DNA from: Rhizophagus clarus
Lineage: Eukaryota > Glomeromycota > Glomeromycetes > Glomerales > Glomeraceae
DNA length: 64,000 nucleotides
Direction: 5' to 3'
Assembly: GCA_015698045.1 (NCBI GenBank)
Contig: BLAL01000007.1
Span: 36,001-100,000, forward strand
Positions 21,522 through 31,709 of this stretch are shown here, one piece after another. The position numbers and the translations under genes were made by a program. The notes below the pieces were generated by a model that saw only the letters and a program-made list of their open reading frames with translations, was not told the DNA's origin and made no database searches. The stretch's first letter is position 1. Each line of letters opens with the position of its first letter.

Positions 21522-22118
21522 ATGAATATTAATCAGCTAATTAATGCACTTAAGAATGATGCAGATGCCCTGCTGGTAAATGGTCAAATAACTGTTACAC
21601 CAAATCTTATAAATATTAATCACGAGATTAAGCACATTATTGGATTGATTATAGCTCATGGTATACAGGTTGAAGAAAAAGCAAGACAAACTAGGGAAGA
21701 ACTTGATACTTCAACTGGCTTATTAAAGTATTTGCAAGAAGTGACCAATGCTAGAGAACGTGAGATTCATGGTATTAGACAACGTCTTATTGCATGTCAA
21801 AATGAGAGGAACGGATTGCAAAATGAGAGAAATCATCTGGTAAATGCAAATCGTGATCAAGCTAATCAATTACAAGATCAGCAAGTACGGCAAAGAAGAA
21901 TTAGGGATATTTTGCAACAAAAAAATAATAGATTAACACACCAACTTGCAATAGAACGACTTACATCTAGAAACTTGGGACGAATTCGTGATAGAATACA
22001 AGTACAATTAGCTGCTCTTAGAATTCAGGCGCAGTGGTTTCGAATTAGACAAGCTGAACCTATAATTAACAATCCTCATCTGGATAATCCACAAGTAATA
22101 TGGCTACTGTTGCAATAG
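21522..22118 (+). CDS. Coiled-coil protein upstream of Gag
   Basis: 198 residues from ATG 21522 (MNINQLINALKND). The central and C-terminal parts are long heptad-like helices rich in Arg, Gln, Asn and Glu (for example REREIHGIRQRLIACQNERN). The frame ends 19 bp after the Gag ATG at 22100, in a different frame. It may be a structural partner or a matrix-like N-terminal part of Gag; no enzyme motif. No lesion seen. Confidence 0.65.
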   Translation: MNINQLINALKNDADALLVNGQITVTPNLININHEIKHIIGLIIAHGIQVEEKARQTREELDTSTGLLKYLQEVTNAREREIHGIRQRLIACQNERNGLQNERNHLVNANRDQANQLQDQQVRQRRIRDILQQKNNRLTHQLAIERLTSRNLGRIRDRIQVQLAALRIQAQWFRIRQAEPIINNPHLDNPQVIWLLLQ

Positions 22119-23566
22119 GAATGCCAGTTTTTGCTGGAAATGATGACGATGATCTTGAGAGATTTTTTGAGTTATATAAGGGCTATATTCATAGTATTGG
22201 AATTGATCCATCGGCTGTTGCTGGTAATCCAGCCAGTTGGGAGAAAGCTATGGGTATACTTCGTGCTTGCTTAACTGGTCCAGCTGCCAGATGGTATGAT
22301 AGTTATATTTTAGGAAAGAGAGTTAAGCTTAAAAATATTCTTCTTCGTGCTGTACATGGTGATGAGGCGGCATTTAAGGTTTTACTTGGTAATAATGTTA
22401 ATTGTCCAGTAAATATATGGATTGTAGGTTCTGGTGCAGCAGCTCATATGATTAATAATGTTGGTGCTGGTGTTAATAATCCAGTCACTGATGTTTGGCC
22501 TGATTATGCAATAGAAGGGAATAGAGATATTTGGCTAAATCAGGCTGGTATGGAGTTTACTAATGACCCTCTTAACCACAATGTTATTGGTGGTGCAGCT
22601 GGAGGTGGTATTGCAATTGCTAGTGGAGCAGGTTTTGGTCACCCATATGTAATCCCAGCTTTTCCCTGTTATGTTTTTATTAAAATGTACAGTGAATTTT
22701 CTATACAACAGAATGCTAGACGCCAGTTAAGGTTTGGCAATCTTTTTCAAGAAAACATGCCTGTTCGAGATTTCTATGATAAAGTTAGAAGAAGTGCTGA
22801 GTTATTAGGCTATGGTAATGATGTTTTAGTTAATCAGTTTCTAAGAGGTCTGAATGATAATTGTGCTATTGAAGCTGAAAGGATTGGTGCTGAACGGGAT
22901 ATAGAGGAATTGGTAGGTCTTCTTGAACGAGTTGAAAAAAGAAAGGCTGAATTACATCTTGGTAAAGAAAGACGAGAAAATATACAGTATCAGAGGGATA
23001 GACAAATTATTCCAGAGCAGTTGCCACCAATTAGTCAGGAGCCAGTTATATTAAAACCAGTCCAACATCATGTAATTACCTAAGGAGAAATGAGTCGATT
23101 ATTGCAACAACAGGCTGAAGGGTTTCAATCCCAAATTCGTCAATTACAGGAAAGTCTTAAGGCTCGAGATGTAAAGCCTGTTTATAGACCTAAGCCTAAA
23201 CCTCGATATCATGATGATTGGGAACTTTATGCACAGGATTTATATCCTGATGAAGGTACTAATCCGTTTAATAAAAATAGGAATGATGATAGTCATTTAC
23301 AACAGCTATTCGATTATGCATCAGGTGAACCTGCTCCTAGAAATACATTAGAACAAAGATTAGCTAGTAAAATTGCTAAAAGAATCGCAAAAGCTAGAGA
23401 AAGACGTGAAAATGCAGAGTTAAATAGAGCAATGCGTGAACTTTCCTTGGATGATCATGATGATCCTATGGATACTTCCAATGCTATTCGAGGTGTACCT
23501 ATAGAACTTGTTCAAGGTGAGAATAGAGAAATTATGCTTGTCCAAAAAAAAGATAGTTTCAAATAA
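22100..23566 (+). pseudogene. Retroelement-type Gag (capsid) within the Polinton-like element
   Basis: One frame from ATG 22100 to TAA 23564-23566 with a single in-frame TAA at 23081-23083. The N-terminal capsid half has GMPVFAGNDDDDLERFFELY and RACLTGPAARWYDSYI, the Retrotrans_gag pattern (aromatic, L.G.A..W). A ~120-residue Gly/Asn-rich insert follows (VGSGAAAHMINNVGAG, GGAAGGGIAIASGAG). The second capsid half resumes with RFGNLFQENMPVRDFYDKV and QFLRGLNDNCAIEAERIG. After the TAA come a coiled coil, a Pro/Lys-rich stretch and a basic region; no CCHC knuckle. There is no reverse transcriptase in the element. It could build the particle into which the packaging ATPase delivers DNA, which is inference. 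Confidence 0.78.
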
Positions 23567-24242
23567 AGGTAAGACGTCAAACCCTAGTTCTGCATCTAAA
23601 TCGACATCTAAATTGACATCTAAATCAACATCTAAATTGACTGGGGTGGTGAAAATTCCACCAACAAACTTTACTAAAACGGAGCTTATAAATCTCCTAA
23701 AGCTTGCTGATATCAGAAAGATTATTCAGGAGATCGTTTATAAAATATTAGAAAATTATGAAAGCGCTCCTCAAGAACAGCCAGAAGTATAAGAGGAATA
23801 TTTAGGTCCAATGGCTATAGATATTGATGTTGTTCAATTAGAAAATACTAAGAATCTTTTGGCTATAAATGGAATTGTAAATGGGGTAGATATTCAGTGT
23901 TTAGCAGATTCCTGTGCTAATGTCTTTTGGATCCAAGAAAAAGCAGTTCCAGAATTAAAACTAAAAGCTGATAAATCTATAAAGCATAGTATTACTGGTG
24001 CGTCAGGGCCAAGTGAAACACTTGGTATAGTAAAAAATGTATTAATAGAGCTTTTACCAGGTTGTATTATTAAAGAAGATCTTGTAATTCTGAAAGGATA
24101 TAAGCATAGAGAGATTGGTTTGAGCCGAGCATGTTTTAAAAGGTATAATTATGATGTTCATGAATCTAGAAAGCATATCGCCCTTACATGTAATAATAAA
24201 GACTATTTTATTCCTATAATTCCAGATGCAAATAGAATATAA
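23508..24242 (+). pseudogene. Retropepsin-like aspartic protease following Gag
   Basis: The frame overlaps the end of Gag by about 59 nt in a different phase, with an A8 run (23544-23551) in the overlap. It starts with a Ser/Thr/Lys linker (TSKSTSKLTSK), reaches a TAA at 23790-23792, then continues from 23811 to 24242. The protease part shows GIVNGVDIQCLADSCANVFW, the D-S/T-G/C-A catalytic turn (here DSCA, usually D[S/T]GA), then ITGASGPSETLGIVKN and a hydrophobic ILKGYKHREIGL flap-like end. A retroviral-type protease would process Gag. The Gly-to-Cys change at the active loop is odd. Confidence 0.66.
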
Positions 24243-24262
24243 AAAAATATATATATATATAA

Positions 24263-24874
24263 TTAGATCCATTCAACAGATTCTAAATAAGAATAATCTG
24301 GATCTTCATCAGAATCACTTGGATCCTCTGAGTACTCTGATTGCCAGTTTGTAGGATCGTCTGAATCTTCATCTCCCCAGTAATCTGGTTGCCAAATTGG
24401 TTCTTTAAACTATGTTGGGATTTTATAAGGGTCTAATTCATTAGCTAATATTCGAATATTATCAAATATACGATTCTTTTCTCTTCCATCTTTCTTATAT
24501 GCAAATCCATCTTGTAATAAAATTTTTTCTATCTCTACTTGATATGCAAAGGCTTTTTCTTTTTTATCAGCCAAATAGATGTTTTTTTCGTATAGTTTAT
24601 CTTTAAGAGCTCTATTTGTACCTGAACATTTAGTATAAGCATAATCTAATTCTTCACCACTATTCTTATAATCTTCTACAGCTTTCCAGTAATCTTCCTC
24701 TACAAGCTGATCAAGATGATATATGATGTTACGAGCAATTTCATGTATTTGAAATATATCTGTTCTCTCGAATGAAGTATTAACAATGTGGCTGGTTTCC
24801 TTAATTGGAGTATTTAGCCAATTTTCTACTCATTTTGGGGATACATCTAAGAATGTAGCAATGTCAGTATACAT
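24263..24874 (-). pseudogene. Acidic protein of the Polinton-like element, two premature stops
   Basis: ATG at 24874 (MYTDIATFLDVSPK) to TAA 24263-24265 is 204 codons in one frame, broken by TGA 24830-24832 and TAG 24410-24412. No indel. The first part is helical and charged (FQIHEIARNIIYHLDQL, EEDYWKAVEDYKNSG); the C-terminus is strongly acidic with Trp/Tyr (WGDEDSDDPTNWQSEYSEDP). No family recognised. It lies tail-to-tail with the protease gene. Because it has stops it does not show up as a long open frame. Confidence 0.6.
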
Positions 24875-24984
24875 TTTTTAGTATATAATGGATATGTTTA
24901 ATTTCGAATATTTATTATATGATTTACTTTATTATACCCTTATCTTTAATTACAATTTTAGGATTTTTCGAAAAAAAATATAAC

Positions 24985-26130
24985 CTATTTTGTATTATTA
25001 TAAATGTGTACTAGATTGGGAACGTCTTCTTGTAATCTATTAGCTGGCTCTCATGTAGATTCGTCTTCTGGATAGCGCTCCTATTTGACTAAGTATTGGA
25101 GTTGACCCTTTCTAGTACGGTGGTTTAGAATTTTCTCAGGTACATATCTTTCTGGCTGACCTTTTATTACTGAATCAGATGAAGGCTTTTCGTTGATAGG
25201 AATGACTTGCAGTTCTTTTTTAGTATATGCACATCTAAATACTCCTAACCTGCCATGTAGTCCATCAAGTAAATATGTAGGTGGTTGTTCAGGAGAAAGA
25301 ATAAGCTTTTTAATTATATGAACTTTTGGGTCCCATTTAATATCTCCTGTTCTAAATTTACCATGTATTTTTTTTCCAAGTACTAATATAGGTTCAAGAA
25401 GTTTGGTTCGAACTAGTGTCCCTTCTAGTAGTAACTCTGTATTTTTATCGATTTTAGGTGGACCTTCTGGAATTTTAGATGGATCTCTTTGCCACTTTTC
25501 ATCTACTAATCTTACTATATCATGGAAATCTTCAGACCATTCAACCGATGTCTTACCAGTTTTTAGTTCCTGTGCTGTCATCCTTTTAAGAAGTGGTTCT
25601 TGTATAGCCTGAATTGCCCTTTCTGCATATGACTGCTGTTTGTGACGTCCAGGTTCGCCAAATCTTATCATAACTTCAATGCTATTAAGGAAAAAATCAT
25701 GTATTTGTGAGTTAGTAAATTCTAAACCAGAATCAGTTTCTAGTCTATGAGTAGGAGGTTGGATACGACCACGTCCATATATTTTAATAAATGCTTTTAT
25801 TACACTATTAGTAAACTTATTTTTAATAGGCTCAGCATCTACTCGTCTTCTGGATATTTCTACTACTATGAGAAAATAATGGTATCCTTTGGGATTTATA
25901 GGCATTTCTGTTAAATCAAACTGCTGGATAGCATTTTCTTTCCAGACGATTACTTTTGAACATTCAGATCTTTTTTCTTTAGGAGGTTTTTGATAGATGT
26001 TATAATGCTCTTGATCTTTAAGAAGACGTGCTAGTACCTCTGATAAGTTATAAAATTTGTAATCCCTCTCTAAAGAGGTCATATTGTTTAAAATTAAAGA
26101 TTTACTTCTAGAATTCAAATTTGTGATCAT
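24985..26130 (-). pseudogene. rve-type integrase of the Polinton-like element
   Basis: ATG at 26130; the frame is open for 349 codons to TAG 25081-25083. It continues in the same frame past a second stop (TGA 25051-25053) to TAG 24985-24987, giving 381 codons in all. The core has the D,D35E pattern: QFDLTEM (first Asp), RLETDSGLEFTN (second Asp) and SYAERAIQA (Glu), with 38 residues between the second Asp and the Glu. The C-terminal part (HGKFRTGDIKW, YLLDGLHGRLGVFRC) is SH3/chromo-like in style. It integrates the element DNA. Its start codon overlaps that of the divergent zinc-ribbon gene by 2 bp (CATG, 26128-26131). The core could still be functional. Confidence 0.82.
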
Positions 26131-26443
26131 GACAGAGATATATTGTGTAAAGTGTAAAAAGAAGACAGAAACATCTTCAGAAGTTCAAGATATGACTGAT
26201 AAAGGTCGATATTGAATTCATGGTGATTGTACTATCTGTGGAACACATAAGAATACCCTTACTGGTAAAAATTGGGAGGTTAAAACACATAGTAAAAGAG
26301 AAATTTTAGACGCTAAGAAAAGGAGAAAAAAGACGGCTATAAATAAGAAGGCTAAGAAACTTGGTCTTAAAATTTTAGATGCTGATGAGAATGTTCAGGC
26401 TTATATTAAAAGGTATTTAAGAGAAGCAACAAAAGAGGATTAA
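26129..26443 (+). pseudogene. DUF5679-like zinc-ribbon protein
   Basis: ATG 26129 (MTEIYCVKCKKKTETS) to TAA 26441-26443, 105 codons, with one TGA at 26213-26215. Cys pairs YCVKCKKK and CTICGTHK flank a KGRY motif, the typical pattern of small zinc ribbons found in phages, NCLDV and Polintons. A basic Lys/Arg-rich tail (KKRRKKTAINKKAKK) suggests DNA or RNA binding. The TGA stands where the family usually has a Met or Arg. The stop lies at the inner edge of the right inverted repeat. Confidence 0.7.
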
Positions 26444-27040
26444 TTACGATTTTTTTTTAGGTATATTTGTATGCTATTGGGAGATATAGCCACCTCTGAG
26501 GTTAATACATCTAGGTACGAGTAGGTAACAATATGGGGTAACTGGTATGAGGACTAGTATGAGGAATATATATAGGAATTCATACTAGGTAATAGGGTAT
26601 TTTCACATATCGTATTAAGCTTAGTGAGGCATTTGGGTATGTTCTTGTGAACGGAACAGATGGAACAGATCAGATACCTCAAAATAAAAAATATTTCTGG
26701 GAATAATCGGTCTGATTATTTTTTTTATTTATCTGTTCCATCTGTTCCATCTGTTCCATCTGTTCCATGTCCTTATTTCTTCTTTATTCTTTGTTTTATC
26801 TTGTTCTTAGTATGTTTGTATAGAACAGATGTATAGAACAAATGGAACAGATGGGTAGGTATGGTATGGATAGGGTTTTATCTATGGTATTGTTAGAGAT
26901 GCACCGTAAAGGCGCTGGGAGACTAACTGGATAGGAGATCTGGTATGGATCCCCGCGAAAGGGGATATATATGGGGGCTTTAGCCACCGCTACTAGAGGA
27001 TAGCCCTGACGATTGAGTGGCATGGCTATGGCCAACTTTT
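26442..27040 (-). repeat. Right terminal inverted repeat of the Polinton-like element
   Basis: Reverse complement of 10441-11019. It differs by small indels in the CTGTTCCAT runs (one or two extra copies here) and by scattered transitions. The outer edge is near CATGGCTATGGCCAAC (27040). Confidence 0.9.
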
Positions 27041-27179
27041 GTAAATCATTTTAGTAACCTAGTTTTCTGGAGATTTTGCAATCATTAAATAACTTGGATA
27101 TTTATTTGAACGTGTTTTTTTAATTGCATTTCTCTGTGAATTAAATTGTTAAGTAAAAAAAATAGTATAAAGTACGAAC

Positions 27180-27300
27180 GTGAATTTTGTGTTGAATTTT
27201 GTGTTCAATTTGTGTTGATAATATTGGTAAAAAATTTGTTAATTTTGGCCAAATTTTGTTATTTGTGTTGAATTTGTGTTGAATTTATGTTGATCTTAAT
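27180..27300 (+). repeat. Dispersed ~120-bp repeat, copy 3
   Basis: Contains TGTGTTCAATTTGTGTTGAT, TAAAAAATTTG, TTTTGGCCAAATTTTG and ends TTATGTTGATCTTAATTT. Same orientation as 3325-3440 and inverted relative to 6535-6660. Confidence 0.62.
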
Positions 27301-27628
27301 TTATTACATTGTGTGCATAGTTTCAAATTTATGATGACGCGCATGATTTTTTATTAAATTTGTGACGATTAAATTATGAAGTACATAATTTTTTATAATA
27401 GTAATTATATTTAAAAAAATGTAAAATGCAATATAATAAGTGATTTTGATTTTCTTTAGTTTTAACGTGATATCTATATTTAAAAACAATTAGATTACGT
27501 ATGTGCGAGGTCTTTTAATGATGATTTAACTATTCTAATTGCGAATTCAAAAAGGTATATTGTTTGAATTTTATTTATAAAGTGACATTTTATGTACAAA
27601 CCTTTAATTTGATTTTTAATTCATAAAA

Positions 27629-28250
27629 ATGTCTCGCCAAGCTCGCCAACATCGTTCACGATTAAGTAGACCTGAACTAGCGTGCTAGCATGATCCGATG
27701 ATGGATCTGCTAATCGATGAACAAAGTAGAAGAAACTATGAGTACCATAGTGCTTATGGTAGGAGTCAAATGGAATTCTGGGAGTCTATCTCTTGAAGGT
27801 TCATATGCGTAATATTTTATATTATATGTTCTTTAAAAAAAATTCAAATTCAAATAATTTATTTATGTGAATTCAGAATAAATAACTGGTACAATACAAA
27901 TTTTATGGGAAATCAATGCAGCCAAAAATTTAGAAATCTTGTAAGAGATTATAAAGTAAGTAAAAAAAAATCAATATAAATTGAATTTATTTGTCTTACC
28001 ATTTTTTTTTTTTTTTAATATTTAGAATTTCTGCCTCTACCGAAGTGGTGTTCCAGACAGACCCAGAAGGCGTCTATGGTCGCGTACCAGAGAAATGTAT
28101 TATGACTTATTTAGAACCCAGTTTTGAAAGAAAGATGGTAATTATAATAAGAATTTCTATCTTTAATTTTTATATTCACATTCTAAATCTATTTAAAATT
28201 TTTAGAAATGGACTATAAGCGCAGAAGAAGAAGAAATCTTCTGTAGAAAT
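27629..28250 (+). pseudogene. Myb/SANT-like DNA-binding gene relic, copy 2
   Basis: Exon 1 from ATG 27629 (MSRQARQHRSRLSRPEL) contains a TAG, then SQMEFWESIS, a TGA, and the donor at 27809|GTAATA. Exon 2 (about 27890-27955) has NFMGNQCSQKFRNLVRDYK, then GTAAGT. Exon 3 (28025-28137) has NFCLYRSGVPDRPRRRLW and MYYDLFRTQF followed by a TGA. Exon 4 begins after TTTTTAG near 28205 with an Arg-rich stretch. The trihelix-like pattern suggests DNA binding. The same exon order is seen at 3790 and 35570. Non-functional in this state. Confidence 0.52.
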
Positions 28251-28489
28251 ATTTTTATGAGTAGCGAGGCCTACCAAAATTCGACTTGTTAATCATTTTT
28301 TTTAAATGTATTTTATTTTAAAAATTATATTTTAATAAATTTTTTTATTCTTTTATCTAAACATACTTTTTTCCATTCTCCTTTTGAAATAATATACTAT
28401 TCTCGTCTTTTCCAATTTATTTTGAGCATGAATTTTTTTTTGCCTAAATCATATATGTACTGATATATATTGGTGTGATTAATAGCTTA

Positions 28490-28870
28490 GATATCGGGCT
28501 CTAGTAGTCTGAATAATATTACATATATCGGTATATATATATATATGGAAAATAAAATAAAATTATATTCATAGTATAATATATTGATTTAATATACCGT
28601 ATCCATTATCTACAGTAAAATAAATAATACGTTATAAACGTATGAATTTAATATACCGTATCCATAATTTGCGAACCGTATGCAACATACTGATATACAG
28701 TAAAAATATATTTATACTATATACGTTATAAATGTATGAATTCAAAATACTGTATCATACAGTATATTCACCGTATACTTATACTGATATGCAGTATACA
28801 AAATTGCGAACAGTATCAATGATACGCATATACAGTATACAAACAGTATACATAATTTTTATAGGGTTGT
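28490..28870. repeat. AT-rich palindromic repeat block
   Basis: Short units such as AACCGTATGCAACATACTGA, ATACAGTATATTCACCG and GCAGTATACAAAATTGCGAA recur in both orientations, so the block can fold on itself. It partly overlaps the 3' end of the transposase relic on the minus strand. Confidence 0.55.
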
Positions 28871-29831
28871 TTTAATCTTCTAAATGTCGAATTAGGGAAT
28901 TTGACATGACTACACTTCATAACTGTAAGGTTTCCATCTTGCTTAAATTCTTCTACATCCTTTTTATTATATAATTTGTGGCATTTTGGACAGGCCGCAA
29001 AGTCATAGTATTGTTCTTTTAGACCAAGAGCATTTCTTGCTAAGTATAAAGAGCCAGGAAATTCTTCAAAATCAGAACCACTGATTTCTATCAATAACAG
29101 CTTTATGAATTGGATTAGCGCTTCTGTTGCTATTTCTGGAATATTAAATCTTTTGCGAAAGTTCATTATCCACAGCAAAATCCATAAAAATTGTCTATTG
29201 GTATTTATATCTGGTCCAATTTGGTCTTGAACTGGCTCATAATCTGGTGGAGAGTAATCCTCAAAATTTCAGTATTCCCAGTATGTTCATTATCGTTATT
29301 ATCATCGCTATTATTTTCACTTGATTCTTCATCAGTAATGAATAATTCAGGTGCAATTTCTTGTTTGGTAATAGTTGTTTGTTGATTTATATGTCTTCAC
29401 GATCATTGCCGACGAAGTAAATTAGTTGGTAAATCATCTTCTGCTTCCTCTATTTCCATTCGTTAGGTTATGGTTCAATTATCATCTGAATCTTCTGATA
29501 CAAAGTTATCCTCTAATGATGGTAATGAGTTATCTTCCAACGATGGTAAAGGATTGTTATATTCTCTAATAACTGTCAAATCTTAGTCATCATCTGAATC
29601 TCTTTCAGTTTCATGAATTATTTTTGTACAGGCATCTACTAAATTTCTGTTACATTTAAGACAGTTACAAGGAACCATTTTTCTGCTATGTGGATGTGCA
29701 ATTGAAGTTGATTCTTCAGATTCTTCATCGAGTATACTAGAGATCGCTCAACTTTTACGAGAAAAACGAGTTATAGTTAATTCTTCATCATCACTAAGTA
29801 AAGTAGAAGTTGATTTTCTTCTTCGACTCAT
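28816..29831 (-). pseudogene. N-terminal part of a second CACTA-like transposase, decayed
   Basis: From ATG 29831 (MSRRRKSTSTLLSDDEELT) an acidic Ser/Glu/Asp-rich region with several stops leads to a Cys-rich patch (VPCNCLKCNRNLVD). Open frame 29178-28816 then shows FRKRFNIPEIATEALIQF and the block FPGSLYLARNALGL, followed by CPKCHKLYN and a Cys-His pair, the N-domain of zinc-finger CACTA-like transposases in this type of genome. The two parts are in different frames (intron or indel). Nothing of the catalytic domain is seen; it ends in the palindromic AT block. Confidence 0.58.
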
Positions 29832-29911
29832 TTTATGAAATGTTTCCAAAATCAATTTTAGCTGTAATAATCGTCTTAATATATTTTAAATTAAAGTTAA
29901 TTTAATTATCC

Positions 29912-31006
29912 TAAAGATGTTAGTCGTAATTGATTAGATAATGCCATAATATTACAATATACGGCATCACAGTTATGACACTTTTCGTAATACCGTAATT
30001 AGGCCGTAATACCATAATTGGGCTGTAATGTCGTAATTAGGCTGTAATGCCTTAATGTCGCCTAAGGTTGTCTGCCAAAAGTCATTTGGCCTAATGCCGA
30101 AAGTTAAAATTCCTTACATAGTGCCGAGGCATAGTTTTGGTATATATAGTATTAATGTGATAACATTTTTTAATTCTTATTAATAAAAAAAAATGTTAAA
30201 AACGTTTAATGTTTTTTTAATTCGTATTAGTAATAATAAAATGGTTAACATTTTTTTAATACAAATTAATAAAGAAAGCCACGATTTTATTAATAAAGAA
30301 AGCTGCGATTTTATTAATAAAAAAAAAGCTGTGATTTTATTAATAAAAAATAAGTTGTGATTTTATTAATAAAAAATAAGCTGCGATTTTATTAAAAAAT
30401 AAGCTGCGATTTTATTAATAAAAAATGAGCCGCAATTTTATTAAAAAAAAATAAGCCACGATTTTATTAAAAAAAATAAGCTGCGATTTTATTAAAAAAA
30501 AAGCCGCGATTTTATTAAAAAAAATAAGCTGCGATTTTATTAAAAAAAATAAGCTGCGATTTTATTAAAAAAAAGCCGCGATTTTATTAAAAAAAATAAG
30601 CTGCGATTTTATTAATGAAAAAAGCTGCGATTTTGTTAATAAAAAAGCCATAATTTTTGTTAATAAAAAAAGCCATGATTTTATTAATAAAAAAAGCCGT
30701 GATTTTGTTAATAAAAAAAGCCGTAATTTTATTAATAAAAATAAGCCGTGATTTTATTAATAAAAAAAGCCATGATTTTGTTAATGAATTAATTTGTTAA
30801 TAAAAAAAGAGCCGCAATTTTGTTAATAAAAAAAATCTGTGATTTTATTAATGATCTCATTAAAATAAGCCAATCATAATTACGGCATAATTACAACATT
30901 ATAGTACAATTACGGTATTACAACTTTTACGCTCTGAAGAAGCTAGATTGCAACCTATTACTTACAACACTGTATCTTATAATTACAGTTACGGTTAACA
31001 TCTTTA
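29912..31006. mobile_element. Non-autonomous hAT-like element, family 2, copy 1
   Basis: 1095 bp. Ends are TAAAGATGTTAGTCGTAA and, inverted, TAAAGATGTTAACCGTAA. The 8-bp flanks are identical: AATTATCC at 29904-29911 and 31007-31014. The interior has a 5' part with TACCGTAATTAGGCCGTAAT-like units, then an array of ~22-25-bp AT units with GCTGCGATTTTATTAA (about 30280-30850), then a 3' part ending in ATTACAGTTACGG. Matches 42252-43335 throughout. No gene inside. Confidence 0.92.
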
Positions 31007-31709
31007 AATTATCCTCAATTCAGCAAGAAATTATTTACCGTATAGTACCAAAATTAATTTGAACTTAATTCCAGCCAAAGTTGTCATAATTCTGATTAAA
31101 ATCACCATAATGCGGGCCAGGGTTGCTTATTTTCAGGGGGTTTAATTTCAGAACTATACAGTAATTATTTAAATGATCAAATTAAATTTTTTTTTAAATT
31201 TTAAAAAAAGCTTAATTTTGAATACAAAACTTTAAGCAAAATTAATATGATAAATTATTCGTTAAGAATTTATGAAAATCAATGATGAAAATCAATGTTA
31301 AATTATGATGAAAATCAACTTTAAATTGTTATTGATTATGATAAAGAATTTTAAGTAAAATTGATATCATTATAAATTATTCGTAAGAAAATCGATGTTA
31401 AATCAATGTTAAATTAAGCAAAGTGATATGATAAATTTATTCGTTAAAAAATTTAAGAAAATCAGTGATGATTAAATTATTCGTGATAAATTTATTTGTT
31501 AAAAAATTTAAGAAAATCATTATGGTCAAATCATTGGAGAATCGAATTGAAAAATTGAAGTATTGTGATGATATAAACTATCAAGTAAATTATTACGAAT
31601 AAATAAACTTTTAAGTTTAAAAAAGCTTAATCACCGTTCCTGAATTAAGCTATAAAAGTCTGTTAAATTCGATTTCCTCCTCTCATCTTTTTTTTCAACT
31701 TTCTCTCAA

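Larger units (their letters stand above)
10441..27040. mobile_element. Polinton/Maverick-like self-synthesising DNA transposon carrying Gag and retropepsin
   Basis: About 16.6 kb bounded by long terminal inverted repeats. Gene order: helicase (+), PolB (+), small protein (+), adaptor-motif protein (+), split zinc-finger gene (+), small protein (-), packaging ATPase (-), coiled coil (+), Gag (+), retropepsin (+), unknown (-), integrase (-), zinc ribbon (+). PolB, integrase and A32-like ATPase together define Polinton-like elements (family knowledge). No double jelly-roll major capsid, minor capsid or Ulp1-like protease is recognisable; a retroelement-type Gag plus aspartic protease is present and there is no reverse transcriptase. 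Many genes carry premature stops, so the copy is decaying. The 6-bp target duplication expected for the group is not resolvable because the outermost ~45 bp of the repeats have diverged. Confidence 0.85.

Noticed and set aside
25403-25612. Plus-strand Ser-rich ORF
   Set aside because: Antisense shadow of the integrase.
10441-27040. A specific target-site duplication for the Polinton-like element (TTTTGT near both ends)
   Set aside because: Using it would make the two repeat ends unequal by about ten bases; the ends have diverged, so no duplication can be claimed.
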